In this document: positions 1 to 9,883 of the stretch, one piece after another
Layout of the letters: the number at the start of each line of letters is the position of its first letter
How positions within the stretch are numbered: the stretch's first letter is position 1
Origin: G963665975 sp963665975
GTDB taxonomy: Bacteria > Bacteroidota > Rhodothermia > Rhodothermales > Bin80
Assembly: GCA_963665975.1 (NCBI GenBank)
Contig: OY762508.1
Span: 2,790,001 to 2,854,000 of the forward strand
DNA: 64,000 bases
Direction: 5' to 3'
The notes under the pieces: generated by a model
What the model was told of the DNA's origin: nothing
What the model saw: only the letters and a program-made list of their open reading frames with translations
Database searches by the model: none
Program-made: the position numbers and the translations under genes

Positions 1-412
1 ACCCGGGAAGGGGCGTCCAACCCCACAGTGAGCCGTCCGGGCTGAGCCTTTTCCCGAAATCCCGGTACGTCAGAATGACCGGGTTCAGCAAGGTGTCTCG
101 TGTGGCGTTGGGAAAGAAGTCTTGCCACTTGGTGCGTTCGCCAGGCACCTGTCCGGCCACCATGATCCCGACCCCGTCAATATGCCGGCCACCAATACCG
201 CGAGGCCATACGCCGAACGGCACATCATTCCAGCGCGCGAGCTCGCCGTGATTGCGGAAGTTGGTTTCGATAAGGTTGCCATCCAGCACGCCACGAGCAA
301 TCAGATCCTCATCGCCGCGCAAGTTAGGCGGAATATTCTGCGCCTGGACACCGGTGCCCGTCCAAGCGGTACCGATAAACAAGGCTACAGCGATATGACG
401 CGCGATGCGCAT
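1..412 (-). CDS. Secreted protein, N-terminal part (runs off window)
   Basis: The reading frame is open from an ATG at 412 to the left edge, giving about 137 residues. The start overlaps the stop of the upstream TonB receptor gene as TGATG, so the two are probably translationally coupled. Residues 1-24 look like a Sec signal peptide ending in VQAQ. The following sequence (LIARGVLDGNLIETNFRNHG, then GVWPRGIGGRHIDGVGIMV) resembles the N-terminus of large secreted proteins common in Rhodothermales and Balneolales, which often carry a T9SS sorting domain. The C-terminus lies outside the window, so the function cannot be assigned. Its position suggests a partner of the adjacent receptor. Confidence 0.7.
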   Translation of the reverse strand, partial: MRIARHIAVALFIGTAWTGTGVQAQNIPPNLRGDEDLIARGVLDGNLIETNFRNHGELARWNDVPFGVWPRGIGGRHIDGVGIMVAGQVPGERTKWQDFFPNATRDTLLNPVILTYRDFGKRLSPDGSLWGWTPLPG

Positions 413-3153
413 CAGAATCGGTAGTTGAGGCCGATACTCACCTTGCGCGGCGCGCCGAAGTTTTCCTGGCGATAAAAGAATTCATCCAGCGTGTTGAGTC
501 CGCCAACCTGGGCACCCGTCCGCCGGAAGAGCTCCAGCGTAACGGATTCGTCCGCGCGACCGGTGTCTTCGTACACGCCTACTTCCTGCACGGTGTCGAA
601 GAGGTTCTGGACTTGCAGGAACAGTTGCAAATTGAATTTGATGAAGGGCGGCCGGTAATACGCGCGTATGTCTGTGCCAAACAACGTCGGTTTGGTCGCG
701 TTGTTTTTCTTGATTGAGCGGATGAATTCGCGCACAGTAGTATACGGAGTGCCGCTTCGGAGCCGGTTGATGACCGTGATGGAAAGTCCGTCTACAGGCG
801 TAACCGTAATCGTGTTGTTGAGCACATGGCGCCGGTCCCAGTCGAGGCGCACCAGTGACAGAATCTCATCAAGCCCCGCCTGTTGGCGTCCGAATGCCTC
901 GCCTGGACTGGACGAGGTGCCCTCGGCAAACTGCAGCGTGTAATCCATCGTCCAGCTCAAGCGCCCGCCGGGCCGCTGAAAGAGCGAAAACGTGAGCCCG
1001 CGGATTGTCCCGTAGTCCCGGTTGATCCAGCGAATCACAAAGTCGCCTTGCGGCGTGCGGGAAATCTCTTGTCCCGTCAAATTCCGCACATCCTTGGAGA
1101 AGATGGTAAGCTCCATGCCAATCCGCTGCGTAAGCCCCTGTTGCAAACCAACTTCGAAGGAGAGCGTGCGCTCGGGGTTGATGCCTGGATTGCCAAAGGA
1201 ATTAGACAAGGAAGCCGGGTTGATCTCGTATTCCGGGTTGGTGTAGAGCAGGCCAAAGGAGGGGATTTGAAAAAAGAGGCCGGAGGAGAAGCGCATGACG
1301 CCCGTTTCGGAAATCGGGAACGCGATACCTACTCGCGGGCTCAGTTGCATATCCACCTTGGCCTTCTCGCGGTTGGACAGCGTCGCACCCGGGTTATTCG
1401 GGTCCGGGATTTCTTCGAGTTCCCCCTGACCCCAGTCGACAGGAGTCAGGTAGTCTGGATCGAAATAGTCAAACCGCACCCCGGCATTTACGATGAGGCC
1501 CGTAAATTCCATCTTGTCCTGCACGTAGGCGGAGAGTTCGACCGGCTTGGCCTGCAGGGTGTTGTCGGCAAACTGGTCGGGTGAAGGTTGGGGTAGGTTG
1601 CCGGTTCTGAAGGAACGCTCGATACCGAAGTCCCGGTTGTCCAACCGGTGCAGCCTTGCCTGGACGCCTACCTTCATGAGGTGCACGCGCGTCATCTGCC
1701 TGGAGAAATCCGCGACGACGGTGTGCGTGGCCGTGAGCTGGCGGCTCGTGGACAGGTTGTTGCCTCCAACGGCGAAGGCATTCGCGCCCTGCAGATTGTT
1801 GTATTCGCTAGCCACATAGCGCTCATCGAACGGTGAATCAAACAGGCGCACGTCGGTTTGGTCGTGCAGGTAACTGTAAGAGATGTTTCCGAAGGCATTG
1901 GTGCCCAGCGTGTACCGCAGACCGAGAATGTGCGTCTGATTGAAAAAATGAACGGTGTTGATTCCCTGCGGCACGTACTTGAGCGTATGGCTGTAGGGCA
2001 GGAACTGCCCCGTCTGAAAAAAGACGTTATAATCAAGGTTCACGCGTGGGGTCAGCGTGTAGCTAACGGTCCCATTGACGGATACGCGCTCGGTCCGGTT
2101 GCGAGGCGCAAACTCTCCATCGCCTGACGACGAAATAATCCATGCTTCCGGCGGTAGTCCGGTATTGAGGTTTTGGGAGGAGTCGGACGGCAAAAAGAGG
2201 TTGCGCCCGAGGAAATGCGAATTGTCCTGCAGGTAGCGCACCGTAGCCTGAATGCCCAGTTTTTCCCGAATGAGCGGACCACCGAGCGAAGCTTGTACGT
2301 CTGCCAGGTTAGGCAACGCAGAAGCCTCTGCGAAGGACACTGTATCGGGCGCAAAGTCACCGGTAGACAGTGTGCGCCCAGGCTCGGTGGTGCGGCCAAT
2401 GAACTGCATTTCGCGGGTGCTGGCGATGGCGCCGGCATAGGCCAATAGCGACCCGGTCCATTTGTCCGGAACGTCCTTGGTCACAATATTCACTACGCCG
2501 CTCGTGGCTTGGCCATACTCAGCATTGAAAACACCACTTATGACCTCCAGACTGGAAACCATATTCTGCTCAATATCAAAAGCGGCCTCCTTGCTGAAAG
2601 CGTTCGTGATAGGTACGCCATTAACCAGGTAGGTGACCTCACCGGTGCGACCGCCACGAAAATGTCCGTCCACGACACCTGCCTGCAGGTTGATGGCATC
2701 ATTTACATTAGTGACAGGGAGCACCGCAAGCTGCTCCGCATCTATGACCGCGGTGGTTGTGGTGCGTCCCATTTCGACGATGGGCCGCTCGGCTACTACG
2801 ACCAGTTCTTCTCCAAGCAGCGTTTCTTCCTGCAGAGAGAAGTTCACGGTCGTGGTTTGGTCCTGCACCACACGTACATTTTCGGTGGTTACAGGAGCAA
2901 ATCCGACGAAGGAAGCCCGCACGCTGTATGTGGCGGGCTTCACGTTCAGGATGTGATAGTAGCCGTCCGCATCGGTCGTGCCGCCCTGCGTGGTGCCGGC
3001 AATGACTACATTAACTCCCGGCAATCCCAAACCTGTTGCGGCTTCTGCGACACGCCCTGCGACCTTACCGGTAGGCCCCGGGGGGCGGGCCTGCAGGTGG
3101 CCCGCCCCCACGAGGACAACTACGAATGCAATTACCAGCGATTTCAGCCTCAC
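412..3153 (-). CDS. TonB-dependent outer-membrane receptor with carboxypeptidase-regulatory N-terminus
   Basis: This is a 913-aa outer-membrane receptor. I start it at the GTG at 3153, because the reading frame continues upstream into the preceding gene while the GTG is followed directly by a signal peptide (VRLKSLVIAFVVVLVGAGHLQA region, residues 1-22). Residues about 27-110 form a CarboxypepD_reg-like beta-sandwich (GLPGVNVVIAGT, DADGYYHILNV). A plug domain follows at about 120-230, then a long beta-barrel ending in NYRF, a terminal aromatic typical of BAM substrates. Such receptors import siderophores, oligosaccharides or peptides using TonB. The substrate is not evident. It lies 16 bp after a T9SS substrate gene and is coupled to the secreted protein downstream. 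Confidence 0.93.
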   Translation of the reverse strand: MRLKSLVIAFVVVLVGAGHLQARPPGPTGKVAGRVAEAATGLGLPGVNVVIAGTTQGGTTDADGYYHILNVKPATYSVRASFVGFAPVTTENVRVVQDQTTTVNFSLQEETLLGEELVVVAERPIVEMGRTTTTAVIDAEQLAVLPVTNVNDAINLQAGVVDGHFRGGRTGEVTYLVNGVPITNAFSKEAAFDIEQNMVSSLEVISGVFNAEYGQATSGVVNIVTKDVPDKWTGSLLAYAGAIASTREMQFIGRTTEPGRTLSTGDFAPDTVSFAEASALPNLADVQASLGGPLIREKLGIQATVRYLQDNSHFLGRNLFLPSDSSQNLNTGLPPEAWIISSSGDGEFAPRNRTERVSVNGTVSYTLTPRVNLDYNVFFQTGQFLPYSHTLKYVPQGINTVHFFNQTHILGLRYTLGTNAFGNISYSYLHDQTDVRLFDSPFDERYVASEYNNLQGANAFAVGGNNLSTSRQLTATHTVVADFSRQMTRVHLMKVGVQARLHRLDNRDFGIERSFRTGNLPQPSPDQFADNTLQAKPVELSAYVQDKMEFTGLIVNAGVRFDYFDPDYLTPVDWGQGELEEIPDPNNPGATLSNREKAKVDMQLSPRVGIAFPISETGVMRFSSGLFFQIPSFGLLYTNPEYEINPASLSNSFGNPGINPERTLSFEVGLQQGLTQRIGMELTIFSKDVRNLTGQEISRTPQGDFVIRWINRDYGTIRGLTFSLFQRPGGRLSWTMDYTLQFAEGTSSSPGEAFGRQQAGLDEILSLVRLDWDRRHVLNNTITVTPVDGLSITVINRLRSGTPYTTVREFIRSIKKNNATKPTLFGTDIRAYYRPPFIKFNLQLFLQVQNLFDTVQEVGVYEDTGRADESVTLELFRRTGAQVGGLNTLDEFFYRQENFGAPRKVSIGLNYRF

Positions 3154-3169
3154 GCCATAGCCCGGTATT

Positions 3170-5341
3170 CTACTTGACAAGAAGCATGCGACGCGACTGG
3201 ACGAACGAATCGGCAGTTTCCAGGCGGTATAAATAGATGCCGGAGGCCAGTCTACTCGCATCGAATCGAACCGTATATGTGCCCGTACTCATGGTTTTGT
3301 CGTCCAGCAGTGTAGCCACTGGCCGTCCGAGCACGTCAAAGATGCGGAGGGATACGCGTTCCGTACCTGGAAGTGTAAACTCGATTGAGGTCACAGGATT
3401 GAACGGGTTGGGGTAATTCTGCTCCAGGACGATGTTTTCGGGCAGTTCCGCACTGGCTTCTGTAGAGATTGCAGTCCCGCGCCCAGCCATTGCCACGGTC
3501 ATCCACTGGGCAGGTGTATTCCACCACTGACCGTCGGCGTTGCCTTTTATGGACCACTGAATCTGCGTGTCGCGATTGGCTCCATCCCCGTCGTTAAGCG
3601 CGATGTTGAAAGGCATGTAGCGAATGTCTGTATCCGTGGGCGGATCCAGGACCGCATCTTGCATGTCCGTATTTTGAATTGCATTGAGCGGAAACAGCGC
3701 CAGCACCTTCCAGCCGATGGCCGCGCCTCCTCCGTCGGTCAACACGTCATAGGCGGCGCCGCCACCCTGAGGCGCCCCATCTATGCTCCTGCCTACGTAG
3801 GCGTGGGCTGCGGTGCCAGCCTTCGTGCCATCTCCGTGTCCGGAAATCCGGAATTGGTAGTCGGCAAGCGCACCTCGCATCATATCCTGGTGCGAGCTGC
3901 CGCCGAATAGCGACCCGCCCTCTACGTCCTGCACGTCATAATTGCCCCAGCCGAACTCAATACTGTCATGCTGCCAGGCGTCAGAAGGAGGCGTTGCGCT
4001 TGGCGCGAGCGTAACGACATCATCGGTCACTTCAGCGTAGATGAAAAGCTCATTGTCTGCTGTGTACCCGGCCCAAACTTTCGCCGAGAGATCGGTGTCG
4101 TTATCAGGCCCCGCAGCGGTATCGCCGAGTTTGGAATGGGTTGAGTCTACGGCGAAGGGCTGGAGCCAGTCAGGGAACCCTTCACCCGATACGGTACCGG
4201 CCGCCAGGTCATCAAATAGCTGGGTGCCTTCGGCATCAGTCAGCTCCGTGATAAAGGCCTGGTTGGGCAGGTCCGGATTGGCAACCGTTCCACTACTCAT
4301 CGTTATGTCCGAGTTTTCCACGCCAAACTGACTGAGTGAAGTTACAGCATAGTGCAACGTAACCGGGGCCAGTGAAGGATGAATTACCTCGAACCTGTGT
4401 AGCACTTCAAACATGGCGGCGTCGGACGGCACGCTTGCCACCATTGACACGCCAGCATCGGAAACGTCGGTGAACGCATCCGGACTCATGTAGACGTTGT
4501 AGCCACCGAATTCCGGACTGTGAGTCCAGGAAATCCGGTTGCCCTCCATGGTACCCTCTAACGTTACCCCGCTCATCGCGCTGGCTGGATCATTGGCCAC
4601 GGACAGGTCCAGACCCTCACCGCCAATGTAAACGTCGTCTACCCACACCGGGCCACCCCCTGCGTTATTGTCCCAGAAGAAGCCGACATTCTGCACGTTT
4701 GTCCATTCGAATTCTTCCCAAAGGTTCGGATTATCCGCTGTATTCGGCCCCATTTCATCTGAGACTCCAACACCAAATCCTCCAGACGACCACGCGCCAG
4801 CGTAGACCCAATGCATAGCCAGGGAATCCAGAGTGCCTGCGGTTTTGCCATCTTCCAACTCCTGCCACGTGGCAGGAGGAAGCGGAATAGCAAGCGTGTG
4901 CCACTCGCCATTGCGCATTGCTTCCGGTACGCGCCATACCAATCGGAACGGCAGATCCGCCGTACCGTCATTAGCGCCGCTATTATCCGTCTTATCCTCG
5001 AACATCAGTGCTACGTTCGGCTTGCCCTGATTTTCCGGATCGACAAGGAGCCGCAAGTGTAGCACATCGCCGTCCGTCCGGTTTTGGGTAAGATCGACGC
5101 CGACTGTGGCGTCAAAGCGAAATGCCTGAAATGACCAGTTTCCATAGTTGTATTGTACTACCTTATTCGTCGCATCCATTGGATCGTCAACCACGGTACC
5201 GTCGAAAGCAGGGACGAGCGTGTTGGTCCCGTTGACGAACAGGATGAAGTCATCGCCGATCGGCGGTCCTGCCTGGGCGCGAGCCTCAGAAGCCACCATC
5301 AGCAGCAAGGCGAGTGTAAGCAGACTGTAAGTGTTTCGCAT
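3170..5341 (-). CDS. Secreted CBM9-like protein with T9SS type A sorting domain
   Basis: The protein is about 723 aa. I use the ATG at 5341 (a second ATG lies at 5344), directly before a signal peptide MRNTYSLLTLALLLMVASEA. The N-terminal third (to about residue 240) looks like a beta-sandwich carbohydrate-binding module (VWVDDVYIGGEGL). A central region at about 370-600 resembles CBM9 domains (DLSAKVWAGYTADNELFIYA). The last 90 residues are a T9SS type A sorting domain: NYPNPFNPVTSIEF, LRIFDVLGRPV, LASGIYLYRLET and a final KL-type tail (MLLVK). In this system the C-terminal domain is cleaved and the passenger is released or anchored at the surface. Its neighbour is a TonB receptor, which suggests binding of an extracellular glycan. 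Confidence 0.88.
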   Translation of the reverse strand: MRNTYSLLTLALLLMVASEARAQAGPPIGDDFILFVNGTNTLVPAFDGTVVDDPMDATNKVVQYNYGNWSFQAFRFDATVGVDLTQNRTDGDVLHLRLLVDPENQGKPNVALMFEDKTDNSGANDGTADLPFRLVWRVPEAMRNGEWHTLAIPLPPATWQELEDGKTAGTLDSLAMHWVYAGAWSSGGFGVGVSDEMGPNTADNPNLWEEFEWTNVQNVGFFWDNNAGGGPVWVDDVYIGGEGLDLSVANDPASAMSGVTLEGTMEGNRISWTHSPEFGGYNVYMSPDAFTDVSDAGVSMVASVPSDAAMFEVLHRFEVIHPSLAPVTLHYAVTSLSQFGVENSDITMSSGTVANPDLPNQAFITELTDAEGTQLFDDLAAGTVSGEGFPDWLQPFAVDSTHSKLGDTAAGPDNDTDLSAKVWAGYTADNELFIYAEVTDDVVTLAPSATPPSDAWQHDSIEFGWGNYDVQDVEGGSLFGGSSHQDMMRGALADYQFRISGHGDGTKAGTAAHAYVGRSIDGAPQGGGAAYDVLTDGGGAAIGWKVLALFPLNAIQNTDMQDAVLDPPTDTDIRYMPFNIALNDGDGANRDTQIQWSIKGNADGQWWNTPAQWMTVAMAGRGTAISTEASAELPENIVLEQNYPNPFNPVTSIEFTLPGTERVSLRIFDVLGRPVATLLDDKTMSTGTYTVRFDASRLASGIYLYRLETADSFVQSRRMLLVK

Positions 5342-5344
5342 CAT

Positions 5345-5608
5345 GGCGTTAGGTTTGTAAGGTTGTGTAATTGTGACCATGCCCACGATAAGGAATTTTG
5401 AAAAGGTTTTCAACTCTATAATCACACTCAGTGTGGAGCGTTACGCAGATTTAGCGGTCGATTCGTGGATCTGAATCGAGAGTGGGCTCCCAATACACAT
5501 AGGCATTGACTTTTGGCCAATATACTTGGTCGCAATTCTTCCTGACATTCCCGCTGACGCTACCGGGCATCGCACGCGCGTTCGAGACCTGTGATCACGG
5601 CGATGCGA
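5345..5608. other. Intergenic region upstream of the T9SS-substrate gene
   Basis: This stretch must hold the promoter of the minus-strand operon 5341-1. I see no convincing Bacteroidota TAnnTTTG box at a suitable distance and no RNA gene. Confidence 0.4.
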
Positions 5609-6060
5609 TCATGTCCCGCTGCCTTCACGTGCTCCGTCAAGGCCTGCGTCACCGAGGTTATTAAGATTTATCGCGCTTGCACCCTCGGTGTTGACATGCG
5701 TATTGAGAATTACGACTGGCAGACGCTCATTGGTTATGGAGAACGTCTGCTTGGACTCAAGTTCAGGCGCCATGATCTCCAGTCCGTCCACGCGAGGACC
5801 GATATTCTGCAAGGCCGTCCTAAATTCCAGTTCATGGTGGTGCGAAGCAAGCACCGTAAAAACTTGCTTGTGCACTTGAGCAGGTTCGTTTATGCCATTC
5901 AAGAGTTCTGCAAAGAACTCGCCTGTGATAAAGGGCAGAACGGCCTCAAATAGTGCTTTGTGTTTGAGCGGGCTGGGGGCGATGGGATTCAGCCTAATTT
6001 CAAGCTGTCTACGGCTACCATCACACGATCGCGCTTTTCTCCGCTAACCAGTGGGGGTAT
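5609..6060 (-). pseudogene. Decayed gene, probably an ATPase-type protein fragment
   Basis: On the minus strand a protein-like reading frame runs from about 5990 down to 5609 (LNPIAPSPLKHKALFEAVLP, GEFFAELLNGINEP, LEFRTALQNIGPRVDGLEIM, HVNTEGASAINLNNLGDAG). It continues upstream in another frame (LVSGEKRDRVMVAVDS), so a single-base frameshift sits near 6010-6015. There is no start codon or 3' end. LNNLGD near the end is reminiscent of the region after the Walker B strand in AAA_15/OLD-like ATPases, but no Walker motif is left, so that identity is weak. The remnant looks like a horizontally acquired gene in decay. Confidence 0.4.
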
Positions 6061-6458
6061 CACTAATAATAGGTAATATCTTGTAAATACATATATTATA
6101 CTAGATCATCATGTCATGTGCGATACCACTCATCATAATCTACCGATAAGAGCGATCGATAGCCTCTCGCAAGGTAGTCCACGAGTAATTGCCGGGTAAA
6201 TTGCTCGTTATACTAGTCACGTTTCGGATGTCTCTGCTGGCGCTGCAGTGTTGCCAGTCCTTCAGTCGCTTATCCAGATCGCAGCAGTTGTGCTTGCCGC
6301 TCAATCAGAGCAGGAGCTGGCGTCTGCAGGCGATTTTGAGCCACTAGCCGTCGCCATGCCTCTGGAGACAGTACACTTGACCAGGTGGAAGCGCGTGATG
6401 CTGGCTCTATTGTGATGCTGTCCAATGTGGTGAATGCTCGCTTTGATCAGCGACGCGT
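6061..6458. other. AT-rich intergenic stretch with a possible transposase remnant
   Basis: 6060-6230 is markedly AT-rich without an open frame. On the minus strand around 6280-6360 a short coding-like piece reads EAWRRLVAQNRLQTPAPALI followed by ERQAQLLRSG and a stop. It resembles the linker helix of IS110-type transposases, but it is too short to assign firmly. No RNA gene was recognised. Confidence 0.25.
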
Positions 6459-7664
6459 TCAAGGCTTGGGATTGTTGTCCGTGTTCTCAGCGTGCTGCAA
6501 TGCCTCCTTGAGGGATATTATGGCCGGATGGTCGGGCCCATGCCGTGCGGCGTTTGCCCAGGCCTGAACGGCCTGCTGCATTCGATTGGTGTTCGCGTAG
6601 TGCCAGCCCAGGTTGACCCAAGTCACAACAAAGGATGAGTCTTGCGCCAACACGCGCCGGTATCGCGTCAAGGCTTCTGTTGTATCGCCTCGCTGCATGA
6701 ACGCTGTTGCGATATTGTTCTGAAGTTCCAGATTGTGAGGTCGCAGGGCCAAGGCGACAAGGTACACGTTGAGTGCCTCGTCAAGTCGGCTGGCGCCGCG
6801 AAGCGCATTGGCGTAATTGAGTTGGTGTTGAAAATTGGTGGGTTGTTCGCGAGCGTTGACGCCGAGGCGCGCAATCTGCTGTTCTGCAGCCCGCACATCG
6901 TTGGCCCCGACAAGCACTTCTTGCGCGTCGCTCGCACGACCCATTCTCTGGAGCGCCTGCCCGAACGTGTAACGCGCGCTATAATCCCAGGGGCTAGACG
7001 CTGCGGCTTGATTCAGGTGAGGAACAGCCTCTTGAAAGCGTTGCAAGCGAAACAGCATCAGACCCACGAGATAGTGGTTGTGAGCACGGTCGGGTTGCAG
7101 GCCCACGGCGCGTTCGGCATGTTTCAGTGCATCCTCAAACCGACCCTCCTGTTCATATAATTCTGCCAGGCTCGCATAGCCGGGTGCGTAGTTCTCATCC
7201 ACAGCAACAGCTTGCAGATAGGCGGTGCGTGCACTGTCTGAGAGAGCCATTTGCTCAAAGGTGGCGCCCATAGCGTGCCAGGAATTCGGCCCGGGCCGAA
7301 CTGCCGCTTCACGACGAAAATGCGCCAGGGCCGACAGGTATTGCTTCTGTGCAAAGAAGGCATTGCCCAGGTTATGATGTGCACCTGGATAGTTCGGTGT
7401 CCGTGCAAGGAGGATTTCGTAGGCATTTTGGGATTCGGCCATCTGCCCGAGTTCGAAGAACACGCGTCCTCGGATGAACTGGGCATCTGGCTGGTGCTTG
7501 TCCAGCGCGAGGGCGCTGTCAGCCAGCGATAGCGCCTCGTGATACGCACGCGCCTGCAGCGCTTTATTAGCCTGCATTGCAAAGTATTGTGCCTGCGGGT
7601 CCGGTGGCGGGGCACCGCAGGCAGCAATGAGCACGAGCAGGACGACAGCGATTCGAACAGACAT
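6459..7664 (-). CDS. TPR-repeat lipoprotein
   Basis: The protein is about 401 aa. I start it at the ATG at 7664, whose A is shared with the stop of the upstream CRTAC1 gene (TGATG); an ATG one codon upstream is equally possible. Residues 1-17 form a lipoprotein signal with lipobox LIAAC. About nine tetratricopeptide-like units follow, for example QANKALQARAYHEALSLADS, GAHHNLGNAFFAQKQYLSAL, YASLAELYEQEGRFEDALKH and NNIATAFMQRGDTTEALTRY. TPR lipoproteins are periplasm- or surface-facing protein-interaction scaffolds. Overlap with the upstream gene predicts translational coupling, so the two products probably act together. No enzymatic domain is seen. Confidence 0.88.
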   Translation of the reverse strand: MSVRIAVVLLVLIAACGAPPPDPQAQYFAMQANKALQARAYHEALSLADSALALDKHQPDAQFIRGRVFFELGQMAESQNAYEILLARTPNYPGAHHNLGNAFFAQKQYLSALAHFRREAAVRPGPNSWHAMGATFEQMALSDSARTAYLQAVAVDENYAPGYASLAELYEQEGRFEDALKHAERAVGLQPDRAHNHYLVGLMLFRLQRFQEAVPHLNQAAASSPWDYSARYTFGQALQRMGRASDAQEVLVGANDVRAAEQQIARLGVNAREQPTNFQHQLNYANALRGASRLDEALNVYLVALALRPHNLELQNNIATAFMQRGDTTEALTRYRRVLAQDSSFVVTWVNLGWHYANTNRMQQAVQAWANAARHGPDHPAIISLKEALQHAENTDNNPKP

Positions 7665-9325
7665 CATTCGGGTTCCACCAAATGCAACGTCTGGCCAGCC
7701 GCAATGCGCGCTCGCCGATCTGTATGCCCGCTGGGCCATACAACGATGACAGAATCTGCGAATAGTGCGCCGCCCAAGCCAAATGTTAGCGTTCGCTCGG
7801 ACTGTGATCCGTAACTCATGCCACTGCGAACGCGACGTTCCTGTTGCAGGGATCCTGTTTTGACAATTGCGCGTGCATCAACTGCGTTCCGGTTGCTGCG
7901 TGTGCCTGTGAGGTGCAGCCGGAGCCAAGAAGAGTTATGGGTCAGATCATTCCTGTAGAGGCGTGCCGGGCCGTTGTTTTCTGTGGCTAGCAGGTCCAAA
8001 TCACCATCACCATCAACATCGGCTGACAACGCCCCACGGCCAACCAATGGTTTCGAGAACCCCAGAGTCGGGGATTGATCCTGGAAATTGCCGCTGCCGT
8101 CATTTATGAAAAGTTGCGGGTGCTGCCGGAAGGTGACCGCATCGCTGCGCTCACCGACAAACGGGTCTATATGCCCGTTGACAGCGAACAAGTCCAGGTC
8201 GCTGTCCAGATCTGCATCCAACAGCGTCACACCAAAGGTTAAGACCGGCAAACTGGCAGTGCCAATCCCGCTGGTCGCGGAGCGATCCTCGAACAATTCG
8301 GCAGACGTATAGCGGTAGAAAGCGATCATTTCGTTGGTGAAATTACCGACAAACAGGGATGTGTAGCCCGACGAATCTACGATGCCTGCTTCGATTCCCA
8401 TACCGGCGCGGGCTCGACCGCGCTCATCCAACGCCATGCCGCTCACAAGTCCAGCTTCCTGAAAAGTCCCATCGCCCTGGTTCAAGTAGAGCTGGTCTGG
8501 ATCGGTATCGTTTGCAAGTGCGAGATCCGGCCACCCGTCCTGGTTTACATCTAGTGCGATGGCGCCCAGCGTCTTGCCCGTACCATGGAGGCCCAATTCA
8601 ACGGTGCGTTCGATGAATGTGCCGTCTCCTTCGTTATGATAAAAGCGGCCGGTTACACCGGCGTATAACTGCGGTGTGCAGTAGCTCTTGGTGATTCCAT
8701 CAGGTGAGCAGAACATATCTGTTTCGGGTGTCCACGTGACATATCCCCCCACATACAAGTCCAACCAGCCATCCCGGTCTGCATCGAAAAACAGCGCTGC
8801 CACGTGCCACGCATCATGCTGCCCAAGACCCGCCGCGCGCGTTGCGTCACGAAAAACACCTCCATCATTCACGAGTAGCACATCGTGACCGGTGGTGGTC
8901 AGGTAAAGATCGTCATCACCGTCATTGTCGACATCACCCGCAGTGATTCCCATGCCATAGCCCCTGATCTCGTTCAGACCACTTTCTCCAGTTACGTCGG
9001 TGAACTGCCCGGTGCCGTCATTTTGATAGAGCCACAGGGCGCGTACCGGATCGTCCGTCCACAAGCCGCCGCCCACAAGTACAATATCCGGAGCGCTGTC
9101 CTGGTTGTAGTCGATAAAAGCGGCGCCGCTTCCCATGATTTCGGGGAACCACCAGTCACCGCTCGCACCGTTTGTGTGTCGGAACGCTCCAAGGCCAGCT
9201 TCACGTGTGATCTCTTTGAATGTCCAGGAATGGTCCTCGGGCGTGCAGCCCGCTGTGACGGCGCAGAGCGTGCTCAACAGCAGGCAGCACCACGCATTCC
9301 TGTGTGTGTCCGGTGCTCGATTCAC
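7664..9325 (-). CDS. CRTAC1 family lipoprotein with VCBS/FG-GAP repeats and ASPIC/UnbV domain
   Basis: This 553-aa protein has an N-terminal lipoprotein signal (LCAVTAGC, Cys at about 27). At least six FG-GAP/VCBS blades carry calcium-binding-type loops: DVDNDGDDDLY, DADRDGWLDLYVGG, DVNQDGWPDLALAND, DADLDSDLDLFAVNG and DVDGDGDLDLLATE. The last ~90 residues form an ASPIC/UnbV domain (AVDARAIVKTGSLQQERRVR, GMSYGSQSERTLTFGLG, DSVIVVWPSG). The family builds beta-propellers exposed at the cell surface or in the periplasm and is often paired with TPR proteins and TonB/SusD systems, as it is here with the coupled TPR gene. The ligand is unknown. Confidence 0.92.
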   Translation of the reverse strand: MNRAPDTHRNAWCCLLLSTLCAVTAGCTPEDHSWTFKEITREAGLGAFRHTNGASGDWWFPEIMGSGAAFIDYNQDSAPDIVLVGGGLWTDDPVRALWLYQNDGTGQFTDVTGESGLNEIRGYGMGITAGDVDNDGDDDLYLTTTGHDVLLVNDGGVFRDATRAAGLGQHDAWHVAALFFDADRDGWLDLYVGGYVTWTPETDMFCSPDGITKSYCTPQLYAGVTGRFYHNEGDGTFIERTVELGLHGTGKTLGAIALDVNQDGWPDLALANDTDPDQLYLNQGDGTFQEAGLVSGMALDERGRARAGMGIEAGIVDSSGYTSLFVGNFTNEMIAFYRYTSAELFEDRSATSGIGTASLPVLTFGVTLLDADLDSDLDLFAVNGHIDPFVGERSDAVTFRQHPQLFINDGSGNFQDQSPTLGFSKPLVGRGALSADVDGDGDLDLLATENNGPARLYRNDLTHNSSWLRLHLTGTRSNRNAVDARAIVKTGSLQQERRVRSGMSYGSQSERTLTFGLGGALFADSVIVVWPSGHTDRRARIAAGQTLHLVEPE

Positions 9326-9883
9326 GCTGGTCTACTTCGATTTCGGCATCTTGAACAGGCAAATGCCAGTCCTCCGTCTACAGTCAAGGAGGTGAGCTGT
9401 GTGTTGCGCAACATGCATCGATGGCGTCTTGCGCTCCTGTAAATTAAGATCGGCAAAGGATGGCGACACAGATGATATCAGGCTGCATCCCGTATCCATA
9501 TCTTCTTCTTCGGAACCGATTATTTTCTGTGAACCTGAGTGATGATGCCTGGTTCGGACGCTTCCGTAGGAGCGTCCAGGTTGTGCATGCACTGAGCCGA
9601 CAATGTTGGCTACTTCTACCCCCTTGCTACTCCTGCAGGTCGCTTCGTGCGCAGCCCCGATTTTGAATTGATCGATACAGGGGGTCCAACCCTAACGGAA
9701 GGTGATGGTCTTTTCCTATAAGCGCGATTCTTTTCAGCTTATTTGGGGCACAATCACACTAGTCTATATTCGTTCGATTTAGTGTATCTTGCCGGCAGTT
9801 GAGGCAGAATGGACCTACGCCGTATCCGACCCCATCGCCCCGAGCGCTACTTGACACTGTCCGGACATACAACACGTTCAGTT
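9326..9883. other. Divergent intergenic region
   Basis: This region separates the minus-strand CRTAC1/TPR operon from the plus-strand VOC gene, so it should carry promoters for both. The part nearest the VOC gene (9720-9800) is AT-rich. I see no RNA gene, repeat or convincing open frame. Confidence 0.4.

Noticed and set aside
883..1584. 233-aa plus-strand frame opposite the first TonB receptor
   Set aside because: Shadow of a conserved receptor on the other strand; no domain of its own.
3170..5425. Longer N-terminus of the T9SS substrate from 5425
   Set aside because: Residues before the MRNTYS signal peptide would place the signal internally; the start at 5341/5344 is more plausible.
9332..9592. 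86-aa minus-strand frame upstream of the CRTAC1 gene
   Set aside because: No signal peptide or domain; it lies in the expected promoter region.
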